Shown here in pieces: positions 1-8,490 of a DNA stretch of 64,000 bases. The position numbers were made by a program, and so were the translations under genes. The DNA is from Thiothrix subterranea (GTDB lineage Bacteria > Pseudomonadota > Gammaproteobacteria > Thiotrichales > Thiotrichaceae): positions 3,715,501 to 3,779,500 of the forward strand of contig NZ_CP053482.1 of assembly GCF_016772315.1 (NCBI RefSeq), given 5' to 3'. The notes below the pieces were generated by a model. That model was given only the letters and a program-made list of their open reading frames with translations. It did not search any database and was not told the origin of the DNA. How positions within the stretch are numbered: position 1 is the stretch's first letter; each line of letters opens with the position of its first letter.

Positions 1-1
1 C

Positions 2-2392
2 ACACGGCAAGGCCAAGTATTCAAACCGCTGAAAAGTCTGCTGAAAGTTACCTTGGCGCATATCGAGGAATTAAGCAAACTCGATACCAATATTACCGGC
101 GTTTCCACCGGCTACAGCCAATTGGACGAAATGACCTCAGGTTTGCAGAAAGGGGATTTGATCATCGTGGCGGGCAGGCCATCCATGGGCAAATGCATTG
201 TTACTGGCAGCCGCGTACTGGATCCGCTCACGGGGCGTTTGGAAGTTATTGACGATTTGGTTGCCCGACAACAAGGTTCATTGGCTACGCTAAACGCACA
301 GATGCGTTTGCAAGTCGCGCAACCGTCGCAATATGTTGATGATGGTATCAAACCCGTTTTCCGGGTACGCACGGCGCTTGGGCGTGAAATCACCACCACG
401 CTGACGCATCCTTTTCTCACGATTGAAGGTTGGAAGCCATTAGCGGATATTCAGATCGGTAAACGCATTGCAGTACCCCGTATTTTGCCGTTTTTTGGCA
501 AAGGCACGCTGTCAGAACAGCGCACTAAACTCATTGCTTATTTTTTAACTGATGGTGGCTTGACGCAAAGTTGCCCGCAATTCACCAATATTAACCCTCG
601 AATTCGCCAAGATTTTATTGCCGCACTCGACGATTTTCCGGGTGTGCAATGGCGCTTGGAAGACAGTAAGGGGCAACGCACCCCCAGTATCCGTGTTGCA
701 ACCGATACCGTATTTCAGCACAAAGCAAGGCAAGATTTTGCCGCACGTTTTAAATACCGCTTGCAAGAACTTTCCCTAAGTTTGAATGCATTAGCGCGGC
801 AATTAGGCGTTGCCGTGGCAACGGTACATTATTGGTCAGTAGGGAAAGCAGTTCCTGCTGGGGATATGTTCGGTATTTTGTGTCGGCAACTTCAGCTAGA
901 ACCCTCTGCCTTGATGCCACATGGCAGTGCTGCCACTACCCGTTCTGCGCCAAATCCGGTGACGGAATGGTTACAAACGTTGGATTTGATGGGCAAAAAT
1001 GCTTATGAAAAGCGTATACCGGCGCCTGTATATGAATTGCCGCGTGCATTGATGGCGGTTTTTTTGAACCGGGCGTTTGCGTGTGATGGCAGTGTTTACG
1101 TCCAAAACGGTGTTCAAGCGGGTATTTCCTATAGCACGGTTAGCTATGCATTAGCGCGGGATATGCAGCATTTATTGGTACGTTTTGGCATTCTTGCGAA
1201 ATTACGCCATCGGCAAGTGCGGTATCAGGGCGAGTATCGTGCCGCTTATGAATTGCGTATTACACATCAGCAACACGTTCGCCAATTTTTAGAAGAAATT
1301 GGCGTGTACGGTAAAGAAGAAGCCGTGCAAAAAGCCTTGACGGTCAGCCAAGAAAAAACACCCAAAGTCATTTTAGATACCTTGCCAAGCGAAACATGGG
1401 CAATTGTTGCAGATTGCAAAAGCGATTTGACCTGGGCGGAATTAGCGCATCGGATGGGGCGTAAACCCGGACATAATTTCCATGTGGGTAAGCGCGGCAT
1501 AGGTCGTGAGTTATTGGCAGAAATGGCAGCCGCGTTATCATCCGAGACACTTGCTACGCTTGCGCACAGTGATCTTTATTGGGATGAAATTGAATCCATT
1601 GATTATTTGGGTGAACAGCAAGTCTATGACTTGAGCGTACCGGATACGCACAATTTTGTTGCGGATGATGTGTTGGTACATAACACCACTTTTTCGATGA
1701 ACATCGCCGAATACGCCGCTGCGCACAAAAAACTCCCGACTGCCGTATTCAGCATGGAAATGCCCGCCGAACAGCTCACTTTGCGTTTGCTGTCTTCGAT
1801 GGGACGGGTTGACCAACACCGCATTCGGACGGGAAAACTCACCGACGAAGATTGGCCGCGCATTGCCACGGCGGTGAAAATTTTTGCCGATGTTCCCATG
1901 TTCATCGACGACAGCCCCGCACTTTCCCCAACCGAAGTTCGCGCCCGCGCCCGCCGCTTAATGCGTGAACACGGGCAACTCGGCTTGATTGTGCTGGACT
2001 ACCTGCAACTGATGCAAACCGGCACGAGCACCGACAACCGCACGGCGGAAATTTCCGAAATCTCACGCGGTTTGAAGTCGCTGGCAAAAGAACTCGCCGT
2101 TCCCGTGATTGCATTGTCACAGCTTAATCGCAGTTTGGAACAACGCCCCAATAAACGCCCAGTGATGTCGGATTTACGTGAATCTGGCGCTATAGAACAG
2201 GATGCTGATCTAATTATTTTTATCTATCGCGATGAAGTCTACAACCCCGAATCCCCCGACAAAGGCACGGCAGAAATCATCATTGCCAAGCAGCGTAACG
2301 GGCCGATTGGCAGTTTGCGCTTAACGTTCCTCGGTAAATACACCCGTTTTGAGAATTATACCCCTGACATTTATACCCCAGGATTTGAATAA
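2..2392 (+). CDS. dnaB: Replicative DNA helicase DnaB with intein (5' end outside window)
   Basis: DnaB is the hexameric helicase that unwinds DNA at the replication fork. The reading frame is open from base 2, so the gene begins upstream; TTG at 53 lies inside the coding frame and is not a credible start. The C-terminal RecA-like ATPase domain is present: the segment DLIIVAGRPSMGK leads to the Walker A lysine, and after the intein it resumes with TTFSMNIAEYA. LIVLDYLQLM is Walker B, and SDLRESGAIEQDADLIIF is the typical DnaB H4/arginine region. The DnaB N-terminal domain is not in the window. The P-loop is interrupted in frame by a 497-codon intein (194-1684), so the active helicase depends on protein splicing. 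alr follows 26 bp downstream on the same strand. Confidence 0.97.
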   Translation, partial: TRQGQVFKPLKSLLKVTLAHIEELSKLDTNITGVSTGYSQLDEMTSGLQKGDLIIVAGRPSMGKCIVTGSRVLDPLTGRLEVIDDLVARQQGSLATLNAQMRLQVAQPSQYVDDGIKPVFRVRTALGREITTTLTHPFLTIEGWKPLADIQIGKRIAVPRILPFFGKGTLSEQRTKLIAYFLTDGGLTQSCPQFTNINPRIRQDFIAALDDFPGVQWRLEDSKGQRTPSIRVATDTVFQHKARQDFAARFKYRLQELSLSLNALARQLGVAVATVHYWSVGKAVPAGDMFGILCRQLQLEPSALMPHGSAATTRSAPNPVTEWLQTLDLMGKNAYEKRIPAPVYELPRALMAVFLNRAFACDGSVYVQNGVQAGISYSTVSYALARDMQHLLVRFGILAKLRHRQVRYQGEYRAAYELRITHQQHVRQFLEEIGVYGKEEAVQKALTVSQEKTPKVILDTLPSETWAIVADCKSDLTWAELAHRMGRKPGHNFHVGKRGIGRELLAEMAAALSSETLATLAHSDLYWDEIESIDYLGEQQVYDLSVPDTHNFVADDVLVHNTTFSMNIAEYAAAHKKLPTAVFSMEMPAEQLTLRLLSSMGRVDQHRIRTGKLTDEDWPRIATAVKIFADVPMFIDDSPALSPTEVRARARRLMREHGQLGLIVLDYLQLMQTGTSTDNRTAEISEISRGLKSLAKELAVPVIALSQLNRSLEQRPNKRPVMSDLRESGAIEQDADLIIFIYRDEVYNPESPDKGTAEIIIAKQRNGPIGSLRLTFLGKYTRFENYTPDIYTPGFE
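194..1684 (+). other. Intein with LAGLIDADG-type homing endonuclease inside DnaB
   Basis: In-frame insertion between Lys and Thr of the DnaB P-loop (GRPSMGK / TTFSMN). The first residue is Cys (CIVTGSRVL, block A). TTLTHPFLTIEGW fits block B with its TxxH motif. The end YDLSVPDTHNFVADDVLVHN fits blocks F and G, with terminal His-Asn and Thr as the +1 extein residue. Two degenerate LAGLIDADG-like helices, LIAYFLTDGG and FLNRAFACDGS, suggest a homing endonuclease of the dodecapeptide family. An HTH-like stretch (SLNALARQLGVAVATVHYW) lies between them and could help bind DNA. All splicing residues look intact, so splicing is expected; endonuclease activity is uncertain because the motifs are degenerate. 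Confidence 0.93.
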
Positions 2393-2418
2393 TTGTTACA
2401 AACCGCTACACTGCCAGC

Positions 2419-3492
2419 ATGAAACGATCTGCACGCGCCATTATTGATACTGCTGCACTGCGGCATAACCTTGCACGCTGCCGCGAAGCCGCACCTAATA
2501 GTTTGGCAATGGCAGTGATCAAGGCCAATGCTTACGGGCATAATATGCTCAAAGCTGCTGAAACCCTTAGCAATGCTAACGGTTTCGCGGTCTCATGTTT
2601 GTCGGAAGCGACCGAATTGCGCCAAGCCCGCTTTATCCACCCGATTTTGGTGTTGCAAGGTTTCAATCATTTGCAAGGCATGAAAGCTGCCGCCGAACAT
2701 CGGTTTCGGGTTGTGCTGCACGATCTTTCCCAACTGGAATTACTCGATAATGCGCCCGCCTCGGTCAAAGTGGATGTTGCGCTGAAACTGGATACCGGGA
2801 TGCACCGTCTGGGGTTTCCGGTAGAGCAAGCGCCGCACTTATTCGAGCGCTTAAGCAAGCACCCGAACGTCAAGCCCAACCCGTGGTTGATGACACACAT
2901 GGCGTGTGCCGACGACTTGGATAGCGACAAAACCCCGCAACAACTGGAGCGATTCGCCAAATACACGGCTGGTTTGCAAGCACCGCGTAGCATCGGCAAT
3001 TCCGCCAGTATTTTGGGCTGGCCGCAAACCCATGTGAATTGGGTACGCCCCGGCATTATGCTGTATGGCTCTTCCCCGTTTGTGAATGGCGATGCCAAGC
3101 GTGACGGTTTACAGCCGGTAATGAGCTTGGTTGCGCCGCTGATTTCGATTCACACCATTCCGCAAGGCGAAAGCATTGGCTACGGGGCAAGTTGGGTATG
3201 CCCAGAAGACACCCGTACCGGCATCGTGGCGATTGGTTATGCAGACGGCTACCCGCGTCATGCGCCAACCGGCACGCCAGTCTGGATCAATGGCAAGCAA
3301 ACCCGTCTGCTAGGGCGGGTGTCGATGGATATGATCGTAATCGACCTCACCGCCATTGAAGCACGGGTGGGTGATCAGGTGGAATTGTGGGGAAAACACC
3401 TGTCTGTTGACCGGGTTGCGCACGCCGCTGGGACGATTAGTTACGAAATCCTGTGCAATGCAGGTAATCTTTGCAAGCATGAATATCTTTGA
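2419..3492 (+). CDS. alr: Alanine racemase, PLP-dependent
   Basis: Alr interconverts L- and D-alanine in the cytosol, supplying D-Ala for peptidoglycan. At 357 residues it has normal length. The PLP lysine lies in AVIKANAYGHN near the N-terminus. The second catalytic tyrosine is in the SIGYGASW segment, and GRVSMDMIVIDL is the conserved C-terminal beta-domain motif. The ATG at 2419 is 26 bp after the dnaB stop, and dnaB-alr adjacency is common in gammaproteobacteria. No terminator separates the two, so co-transcription is likely. No obvious hairpin follows, only an AT-rich stretch from 3493 to 3568. Confidence 0.96.
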   Translation: MKRSARAIIDTAALRHNLARCREAAPNSLAMAVIKANAYGHNMLKAAETLSNANGFAVSCLSEATELRQARFIHPILVLQGFNHLQGMKAAAEHRFRVVLHDLSQLELLDNAPASVKVDVALKLDTGMHRLGFPVEQAPHLFERLSKHPNVKPNPWLMTHMACADDLDSDKTPQQLERFAKYTAGLQAPRSIGNSASILGWPQTHVNWVRPGIMLYGSSPFVNGDAKRDGLQPVMSLVAPLISIHTIPQGESIGYGASWVCPEDTRTGIVAIGYADGYPRHAPTGTPVWINGKQTRLLGRVSMDMIVIDLTAIEARVGDQVELWGKHLSVDRVAHAAGTISYEILCNAGNLCKHEYL

Positions 3493-3568
3493 TTGAATAA
3501 ATATTTTTTTATTGCTGATAATTAAATAAGAATTTGCTATCCTATTTTTTGAACACATTAATCAAATC

Positions 3569-4267
3569 ATGGATGGGCTTGGAATGGCAGCAACAATCTA
3601 CACCGTAAAAAGTGGTCGCCGCGAACAAATGAAGCGTGAACTGATTGGTCTAGTGATTGGTACTACGTTGTTGATGGCGGGTATGGCTTTCCTGTTTTCG
3701 CAAAGTATTGTCGCCAGCAGCACCAGCGAAACCTTGGCTAAAATTGCTGAGACGCCAAGCGTAGCCACGGTTTCCGAGCCAGCCGTAACCGCAGCAGTGT
3801 TAGAACCGGTAACTGCGCCCGTTCTTCCTGCGATTAGCCCAACAGTGGCAGTTATCGCTGATCAAGTGGCACCGGTGACAACCGCTGTGACGGTTCCAGC
3901 ATTAGCCGCACTCACGGAAACACCACCGGAAACGCCAGAAAATACCCCTGCTGCTCCCGCAGAAGTATCAGAAAAAATAATTGAGCCACCCGCTGCTACG
4001 GGCTGGATTTATGCCGGACAATTTGCCAATGGCAAGTGGTCGGAACAAGGTTTGAAAATTGGCGCGGAATTGCCCGTCAGTGGCGCTAAATATGCATTAA
4101 CGTGGGGTGCTACTGTGCGTGAAAATCCCCCCGGCAAGCGTAGCGAAGGGGGCGGCAAGTTAAGTAAATCGCTTGGCAATGTAGCACCCGGTCGTGAAAT
4201 TGAAGTGGTGCAAGTCAAGAAATCGGGCAGCAAAGGCCATATTTGGCTGGAAATTAAATACCAATAA
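3569..4267 (+). CDS. Membrane-anchored SH3-like domain protein
   Basis: A 232-residue protein with one N-terminal transmembrane segment (about residues 24-45, ELIGLVIGTTLLMAGMAFLF). A long Ala/Pro/Thr/Val-rich linker (about 48-145) follows, then a C-terminal SH3-like fold (about 148-232). The tail contains GWIYAGQFANGKW and a tandem ATVRENPPGKRSEGGGKLSK segment of the bacterial SH3b type. The linker and anchor place the SH3 domain in the periplasm. Such domains usually bind cell wall or protein partners, but no catalytic domain is present. Starts at 3584 or 3629 are possible; the latter would begin directly before the membrane segment. Function is not assigned. Confidence 0.75.
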   Translation: MDGLGMAATIYTVKSGRREQMKRELIGLVIGTTLLMAGMAFLFSQSIVASSTSETLAKIAETPSVATVSEPAVTAAVLEPVTAPVLPAISPTVAVIADQVAPVTTAVTVPALAALTETPPETPENTPAAPAEVSEKIIEPPAATGWIYAGQFANGKWSEQGLKIGAELPVSGAKYALTWGATVRENPPGKRSEGGGKLSKSLGNVAPGREIEVVQVKKSGSKGHIWLEIKYQ

Positions 4268-4337
4268 TAACCAGCGCTGATACGTATGGTGCTAGACTTG
4301 CAACTATTCTTGAGTTGCCGTTGTCTCTATTTGCATC

Positions 4338-5804
4338 ATGATATTAAGTATTCGCACCAAACTGTTTATGGCTATCTTCCTTGCCTGCCTGCTGATTGCG
4401 GGCGGGTTGGGTGGCATTTTGCAATACCGGCTTAATCGCAGCTTTCTGGATTATCTCAATGAACAGGAAAATCGTTCGCTAACGCAACTGGAAAGCCGTT
4501 TAGTCGACGTCTACGAAGCCCGTGGCAGTTGGGAAGAACTTGAACAAAATCCCCAGCTCTGGACATCCATCCTCCTATCAGCGGTACGCAGCAGCTTTTT
4601 TCCGGTGAATGGCGACAAGTTTGGTGCTGAACCGCTACCACCCCCCATGCGTGAACGTGACCATGAATCAGGCAGGATGCCCCCGCCACGGGTGCACATT
4701 GCGCAACGCATGGAGCGCTTTGTCGGGCGCATTGTGTTATTGGATGCCAAACGCGCCGTGGTGAAAGGCAGTAGCCGCTTGGGTGTGCCAGACAATTTGC
4801 TGGAACTAAAGTCAGCGGGTAAAACCATTGGCTATTTGGGAATGCATCGCCGCCAAAGTCTAACCGAAAAAGTGGACGTGGACTTTGCGGAGCGTTTGCA
4901 ACGCACGGTGTGGTTGGTGGTGTTGCTACTCGCACTGCCCATGGCGGGGCTGCTATCGTTTTTATTGGCGCGGCATTTGGGCAAGCCGATTCAAGCTTTG
5001 CGTAAGGGGACGCGCCAACTCACCGACGGCAATTACAGTTTGCGCATGACACCGCAAGGGCGTGATGAGCTGGGCTTGCTGACCCGCGATTTCAACCAAT
5101 TAGCGGAACGTTTGCAGCAAAATGAGACCTCGCGCAAGCAGTGGATTGCCGATATTGCACATGAATTGCGTACCCCGCTGGCGATTTTGCGCGGCGAAAT
5201 TGAAGCGCTGCAAGATGGCATTAATCAGCCGGATACCGCTACCCTGGCTTCGTTGCATCAGGAAGTGAGCCATTTACAGCGCTTGGTCAGTGACCTTTAT
5301 GACCTTTCGATGTCAGACAGCGGGGCGCTCAGTTATCACAAGGAAACGCTTGATATTGTTGCGTTATTGCGTGAAACCCTGACCTTGCACCATACCGTTT
5401 TGCAAGAACAGGGGCTACAGGTGCAAACCCAAGGTTTGGCGCAGCAAGCCGTACTGGTGCAAGGCGATCCGCAACGTTTGCAACAATTGTTCAAAAATTT
5501 GTTGGAAAACAGCCTGCGCTATACCGATAAGCCGGGGCAATTACACATTAGCAGCCAGTTGCAGGCAGAATGGATGGATATTTTGTTTGAAGATTCCGCG
5601 CCGGGTGTGCCAAACGAAGCGCTGCCACAATTGTTTGAACGTTTATTCCGTGTGGAAAGTTCGCGCAACCGTGCGACAGGCGGCGCTGGTTTGGGCTTGA
5701 GCATTTGCCGTAATATCGTTGAAGCGCACGGTGGCACGATTAGTGCGGCTCATGCAGCACTGGGCGGGCTGCAAATTCGTGTTCACTTACCGCTGCACCG
5801 CTAA
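4338..5804 (+). CDS. Sensor histidine kinase, BaeS-like
   Basis: An inner-membrane sensor kinase of 488 residues. It has TM1 (about 7-29), a periplasmic sensing domain rich in Pro and Arg, and TM2 (about 190-212). A HAMP linker (LGKPIQALRKGTRQLTDGNY region) follows, then a HisKA domain with phospho-accepting His275 in IAHELRTPLAIL. The HATPase domain shows LLENSLRYTD (N box) and GGAGLGLSICRNIVEAHGG (G box). The H-box context is very close to E. coli BaeS. Its stop overlaps the start of the response regulator by one base (TAATG), so the two are translationally coupled. Two Spy-like genes downstream fit an envelope-stress role, as the BaeSR regulon of enterobacteria includes spy. The stimulus is unknown. 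Confidence 0.9.
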   Translation: MILSIRTKLFMAIFLACLLIAGGLGGILQYRLNRSFLDYLNEQENRSLTQLESRLVDVYEARGSWEELEQNPQLWTSILLSAVRSSFFPVNGDKFGAEPLPPPMRERDHESGRMPPPRVHIAQRMERFVGRIVLLDAKRAVVKGSSRLGVPDNLLELKSAGKTIGYLGMHRRQSLTEKVDVDFAERLQRTVWLVVLLLALPMAGLLSFLLARHLGKPIQALRKGTRQLTDGNYSLRMTPQGRDELGLLTRDFNQLAERLQQNETSRKQWIADIAHELRTPLAILRGEIEALQDGINQPDTATLASLHQEVSHLQRLVSDLYDLSMSDSGALSYHKETLDIVALLRETLTLHHTVLQEQGLQVQTQGLAQQAVLVQGDPQRLQQLFKNLLENSLRYTDKPGQLHISSQLQAEWMDILFEDSAPGVPNEALPQLFERLFRVESSRNRATGGAGLGLSICRNIVEAHGGTISAAHAALGGLQIRVHLPLHR

Positions 5805-6520
5805 TGGATAAGGGCATGGAAGCGATGGAACAGATTCTGATTGTCGAAGATGAACCCAAAATTGCCGATTTGCTGCAAAAATACCTGCAAAATGCCAATT
5901 ATCGCACCCATTGGCTTAATAGTGGGCTGGGAGTGGGGGATTGGGTACGCCAAACACCGCCCAGCCTCATTTTGCTGGATCTCATGTTACCCGGCAAGGA
6001 TGGCTTGGAAGTGTGTAAGGAAATTCGCCAGTTTTCGCTGCTGCCGATCATTATGCTAACGGCACGGGTCGAGGAAATTGACCGTTTATTGGGCTTAGAA
6101 CTCGGTGCAGATGACTATATTTGCAAGCCTTTTAGCCCGCGTGAAGTGGTGGCACGGGTCAAAGCAGTGCTACGACGCGGGCAGATTATGCCCAGCGATA
6201 CCCTTAGCATGGCTATCCATTCCAGCCCTAAGACGGCTTTGCTGGCATTGGATCGCGACCGTTTATTGGTCAGGGCAGGGCAACAGGAAATCACCTTAAC
6301 GCTGGTGGAATTTGAATTGCTGGCAACCTTGCAACAACAACCGGGCAGAATCTTCGGGCGTGATCAACTAATGAATAAGGTGTATACCGATAATCGCATT
6401 GTGTCTGATCGCACGATTGACAGCCATATCAAAAAGTTACGTAAAAAACTGTCAGAAATATTGCCGGATCAAGAACTCATCCACTCGGTTTACTCGGTGG
6501 GTTACAAGTTCGAGGTATGA
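5804..6520 (+). CDS. OmpR-family response regulator, BaeR-like
   Basis: A 238-residue transcription regulator. The receiver domain (about 9-122) has the acidic pair in ILIVEDEPKI, phospho-acceptor Asp59 in LILLDLMLPG, Thr in MLTARV and Lys in DYICKPFSPRE. The C-terminal winged helix (about 140-238) includes LTLVEFELLATL and SDRTIDSHIKKLRKKL, typical of OmpR/PhoB. It is encoded directly after and overlapping the BaeS-like kinase. Later in-frame ATGs at 5816 and 5825 are possible starts; 5825 (MEQILIVEDE) matches the usual BaeR N-terminus and 5816 has a purine-rich stretch before it. It likely activates the adjacent spy-like genes, by analogy. Confidence 0.92.
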   Translation: MDKGMEAMEQILIVEDEPKIADLLQKYLQNANYRTHWLNSGLGVGDWVRQTPPSLILLDLMLPGKDGLEVCKEIRQFSLLPIIMLTARVEEIDRLLGLELGADDYICKPFSPREVVARVKAVLRRGQIMPSDTLSMAIHSSPKTALLALDRDRLLVRAGQQEITLTLVEFELLATLQQQPGRIFGRDQLMNKVYTDNRIVSDRTIDSHIKKLRKKLSEILPDQELIHSVYSVGYKFEV

Positions 6521-6613
6521 CTTCCGCATTGTTTGCACAATTGCAGCAAATTTGGTGCGCAATTCACCCGTACTATGTTCCTCATCAACCAAGTCACACA
6601 AAAGGGACATAAC

Positions 6614-7030
6614 ATGAAAAAAGTATTAATGGCAGCAGCACTGATTGGCGCACTGGGCGTTTCCGTGGCATTTGCGGATCACGATTTCGGCGGCGGTAAA
6701 GGCGCTTGTGGTGGCAAAGGCGGGCATGGCGGCTTCGGCGGGCGCGGCGCGATGATGGGCGAAATGCTCACTGAAAAGCTGAAGTTGGATGACGCTCAAA
6801 AAGCCCAGTTTGACACCATCAAGCAAGAGCAACGCGCCAAAATGGAAGCCATGCGCACCCAAATGCAAACGCAAATGCAGGCCCTGCAAACGGAGAACGA
6901 AGCCAAGATTGCGGCAATTCTGACCCCGGAACAGGCAACAACGTTCAAGCAAATGCAAGAGGAACGTCAAAAACGCCAACAAGAGCGCTTGGAAGCGGTT
7001 AAAAAGCGTCTTGAAAGCAACACTTTCTAA
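6614..7030 (+). CDS. Spy/CpxP-family periplasmic protein (first copy)
   Basis: A 138-residue secreted protein with a clear signal peptide (MKKVLMAAALIGALGVSVAFA, cleavage after AFA). A Gly/His-rich stretch follows, then a long amphipathic helical region (LDDAQKAQFDTIKQEQRAKM) with the LTPEQ motif of the Spy/CpxP (LTXXQ) family. These proteins act as ATP-independent periplasmic chaperones or stress sensors. The ATG at 6614 is preceded by AAAGGGAC, so this start is preferred over an upstream extension to 6533. It lies 93 bp after the BaeR-like gene and 35 bp before a paralogue. The Gly-His-Cys-rich segment might bind metal (inference). Confidence 0.85.
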   Translation: MKKVLMAAALIGALGVSVAFADHDFGGGKGACGGKGGHGGFGGRGAMMGEMLTEKLKLDDAQKAQFDTIKQEQRAKMEAMRTQMQTQMQALQTENEAKIAAILTPEQATTFKQMQEERQKRQQERLEAVKKRLESNTF

Positions 7031-7065
7031 ACAACTCAATACAACGACAATAGGAAACACTACGC

Positions 7066-7422
7066 ATGAAAAAAGCATTAATCATCACGTCTTTGGTTGC
7101 CTTGTTAGGCACATCCGTTGCAATGGCTGACTACGGTTTTGGCGGCGGCAAAGGCATGGATCGCATGAAAACATTCCTCGGTCTGAGCGACACCCAAGCG
7201 GCGCAAGTGGATAGCATTATGCAAGACCAGCAAGCCAGAATGCAGGCATTGCGGGATGAAACCAACCAGCGCATTCAGGCACTGTTGACGCCGGAACAAG
7301 CAGCTAAATTCCAAGAAATGGAACAGCAACGCGGCGAACGCAAAGGCAATCGCATGGGCGGTTTTCAAGGCAATGCACCAGCACCAGCCGCACCTGCTGC
7401 GGGTAATTGGGGTGGTTTTTAA
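7066..7422 (+). CDS. Spy/CpxP-family periplasmic protein (second copy)
   Basis: A 118-residue protein with signal peptide MKKALIITSLVALLGTSVAMA, then DYGFGGGKG, which mirrors the FGGGKG of the upstream gene. A helical region carries the LTPEQAAKFQEMEQQR motif. The tail is rich in Gly, Ala and Pro. The shared signal peptide pattern, mature N-terminus and LTPEQ motif show that it arose with the preceding gene by tandem duplication. It is probably in one transcript with the two-component system, ending at the terminator at 7476-7503. The role is likely periplasmic folding or envelope-stress buffering; the substrate is unknown. Confidence 0.82.
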   Translation: MKKALIITSLVALLGTSVAMADYGFGGGKGMDRMKTFLGLSDTQAAQVDSIMQDQQARMQALRDETNQRIQALLTPEQAAKFQEMEQQRGERKGNRMGGFQGNAPAPAAPAAGNWGGF

Positions 7423-7475
7423 GTTGGTTTGATTTTTTCGCTGGTCTTATTTTGAGTCATATTTCACCTCGCTTC

Positions 7476-7503
7476 GGGCAGTCTATGGACTGCCCATTTT
7501 TTT
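7476..7503 (+). terminator. Rho-independent terminator after the spy-like pair
   Basis: A perfect 8-bp stem GGGCAGTC/GACTGCCC with a TATG loop is followed by A and seven T. It lies 53 bp after the second spy-like gene and closes the kinase-regulator-spy transcription unit. The stretch from 7504 to 7686 is AT-rich, without an ORF, and presumably holds the promoter of the next gene. Confidence 0.9.
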
Positions 7504-7686
7504 GTTGCCAAAAAAATTTATTTATTTTAAGGATTTATAAAATAAATTCAATAAAGCTAATTCACTAAAAATTTCCTTAATAAGCACCTGTTGCTGATTA
7601 AAATAAGTTAAAAAAATCTGTCTATCTGAAAAAGTTGACTAGAATTAGCGTAACACATTTCAGAACAGTCAACAGGGAAGGTGAAT

Positions 7687-8472
7687 ATGTTGGACAGTAC
7701 CGCAGATAATGATGATCTGACACCACTGCAAGAATACGTGATTGCCGGTGTAGTTATCCTATTGTTTGGCTTGCTTTATTGGTTTTTGAATCATGGCGAC
7801 AGTGATGAAGCGGCTTTGATGGCGGCTAATACTTCAACGCCGCAAGTGGTCATGCTGGCAGCACCACAAACACCTGTGGCAACAGCAACAGCGGAAGTTA
7901 ATGACGCAAACGTAGCGCCGGATGCCAAAAAAACTGACGATGGTAGCGCAACGCTAAGCGCTAAAACCGCGCCAGCACCGCTTCAAACCACACCATCCCC
8001 CGTGCCTGATATATCGGCAACACCTGCTGCTGCCACGCCTAAAGCAGCCACATTGGAAGCCGGGCCAGTTGGTTCTGCGAGTGCCAATGCAGGGCTGGCG
8101 TTTCGCGATGCCATTATTCAGCGCGAAGTCAATAAGCCGATTGTTTTCGACGAAATTAAATTTGATTCGGGTTCGAGTAAGCCGAATAACCAATCCAGCA
8201 CGCAGATTCAGCAAGTGGTGGCGTTGTTGCATGCAAACCCCGGCATCAAATTATTAATTCGCGGGCATACCGATGAGATTGGCACTGCTAAAGATAATAC
8301 CGAGTTATCGCTGATTCGCGCTAATGAAGTCGGTGTTGCGTTGGTTCAAGCGGGTATTGACCGCAAACGTTTGCGCATTATGGGCATGGGAAGTTCAGAG
8401 CCGATCAGTATTGACAATACGGATGCGGCGCGTGAGCGTAACCGCCGCATTGATGCTTTAATTCTTAAATAA
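7687..8472 (+). CDS. Inner-membrane-anchored OmpA-family protein
   Basis: About 261 residues. One TM helix (YVIAGVVILLFGLLYWFL, near residue 20) is followed by an Ala/Thr/Pro-rich linker. The C-terminal OmpA-like peptidoglycan-binding domain (about 155-261) has the core motif IRGHTDEIG, then ELSLIRANEV and ARERNRRIDALI. Such proteins tether the inner membrane to peptidoglycan. AGGGAAG at 7674-7680 sits six bases before the ATG at 7687, so this start is preferred over GTG at 7681. The next gene, an MscS-like channel, follows after 18 bp, so the pair is probably an operon. Confidence 0.88.
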   Translation: MLDSTADNDDLTPLQEYVIAGVVILLFGLLYWFLNHGDSDEAALMAANTSTPQVVMLAAPQTPVATATAEVNDANVAPDAKKTDDGSATLSAKTAPAPLQTTPSPVPDISATPAAATPKAATLEAGPVGSASANAGLAFRDAIIQREVNKPIVFDEIKFDSGSSKPNNQSSTQIQQVVALLHANPGIKLLIRGHTDEIGTAKDNTELSLIRANEVGVALVQAGIDRKRLRIMGMGSSEPISIDNTDAARERNRRIDALILK

Positions 8473-8490
8473 TCGACAGGAGTAATCACT

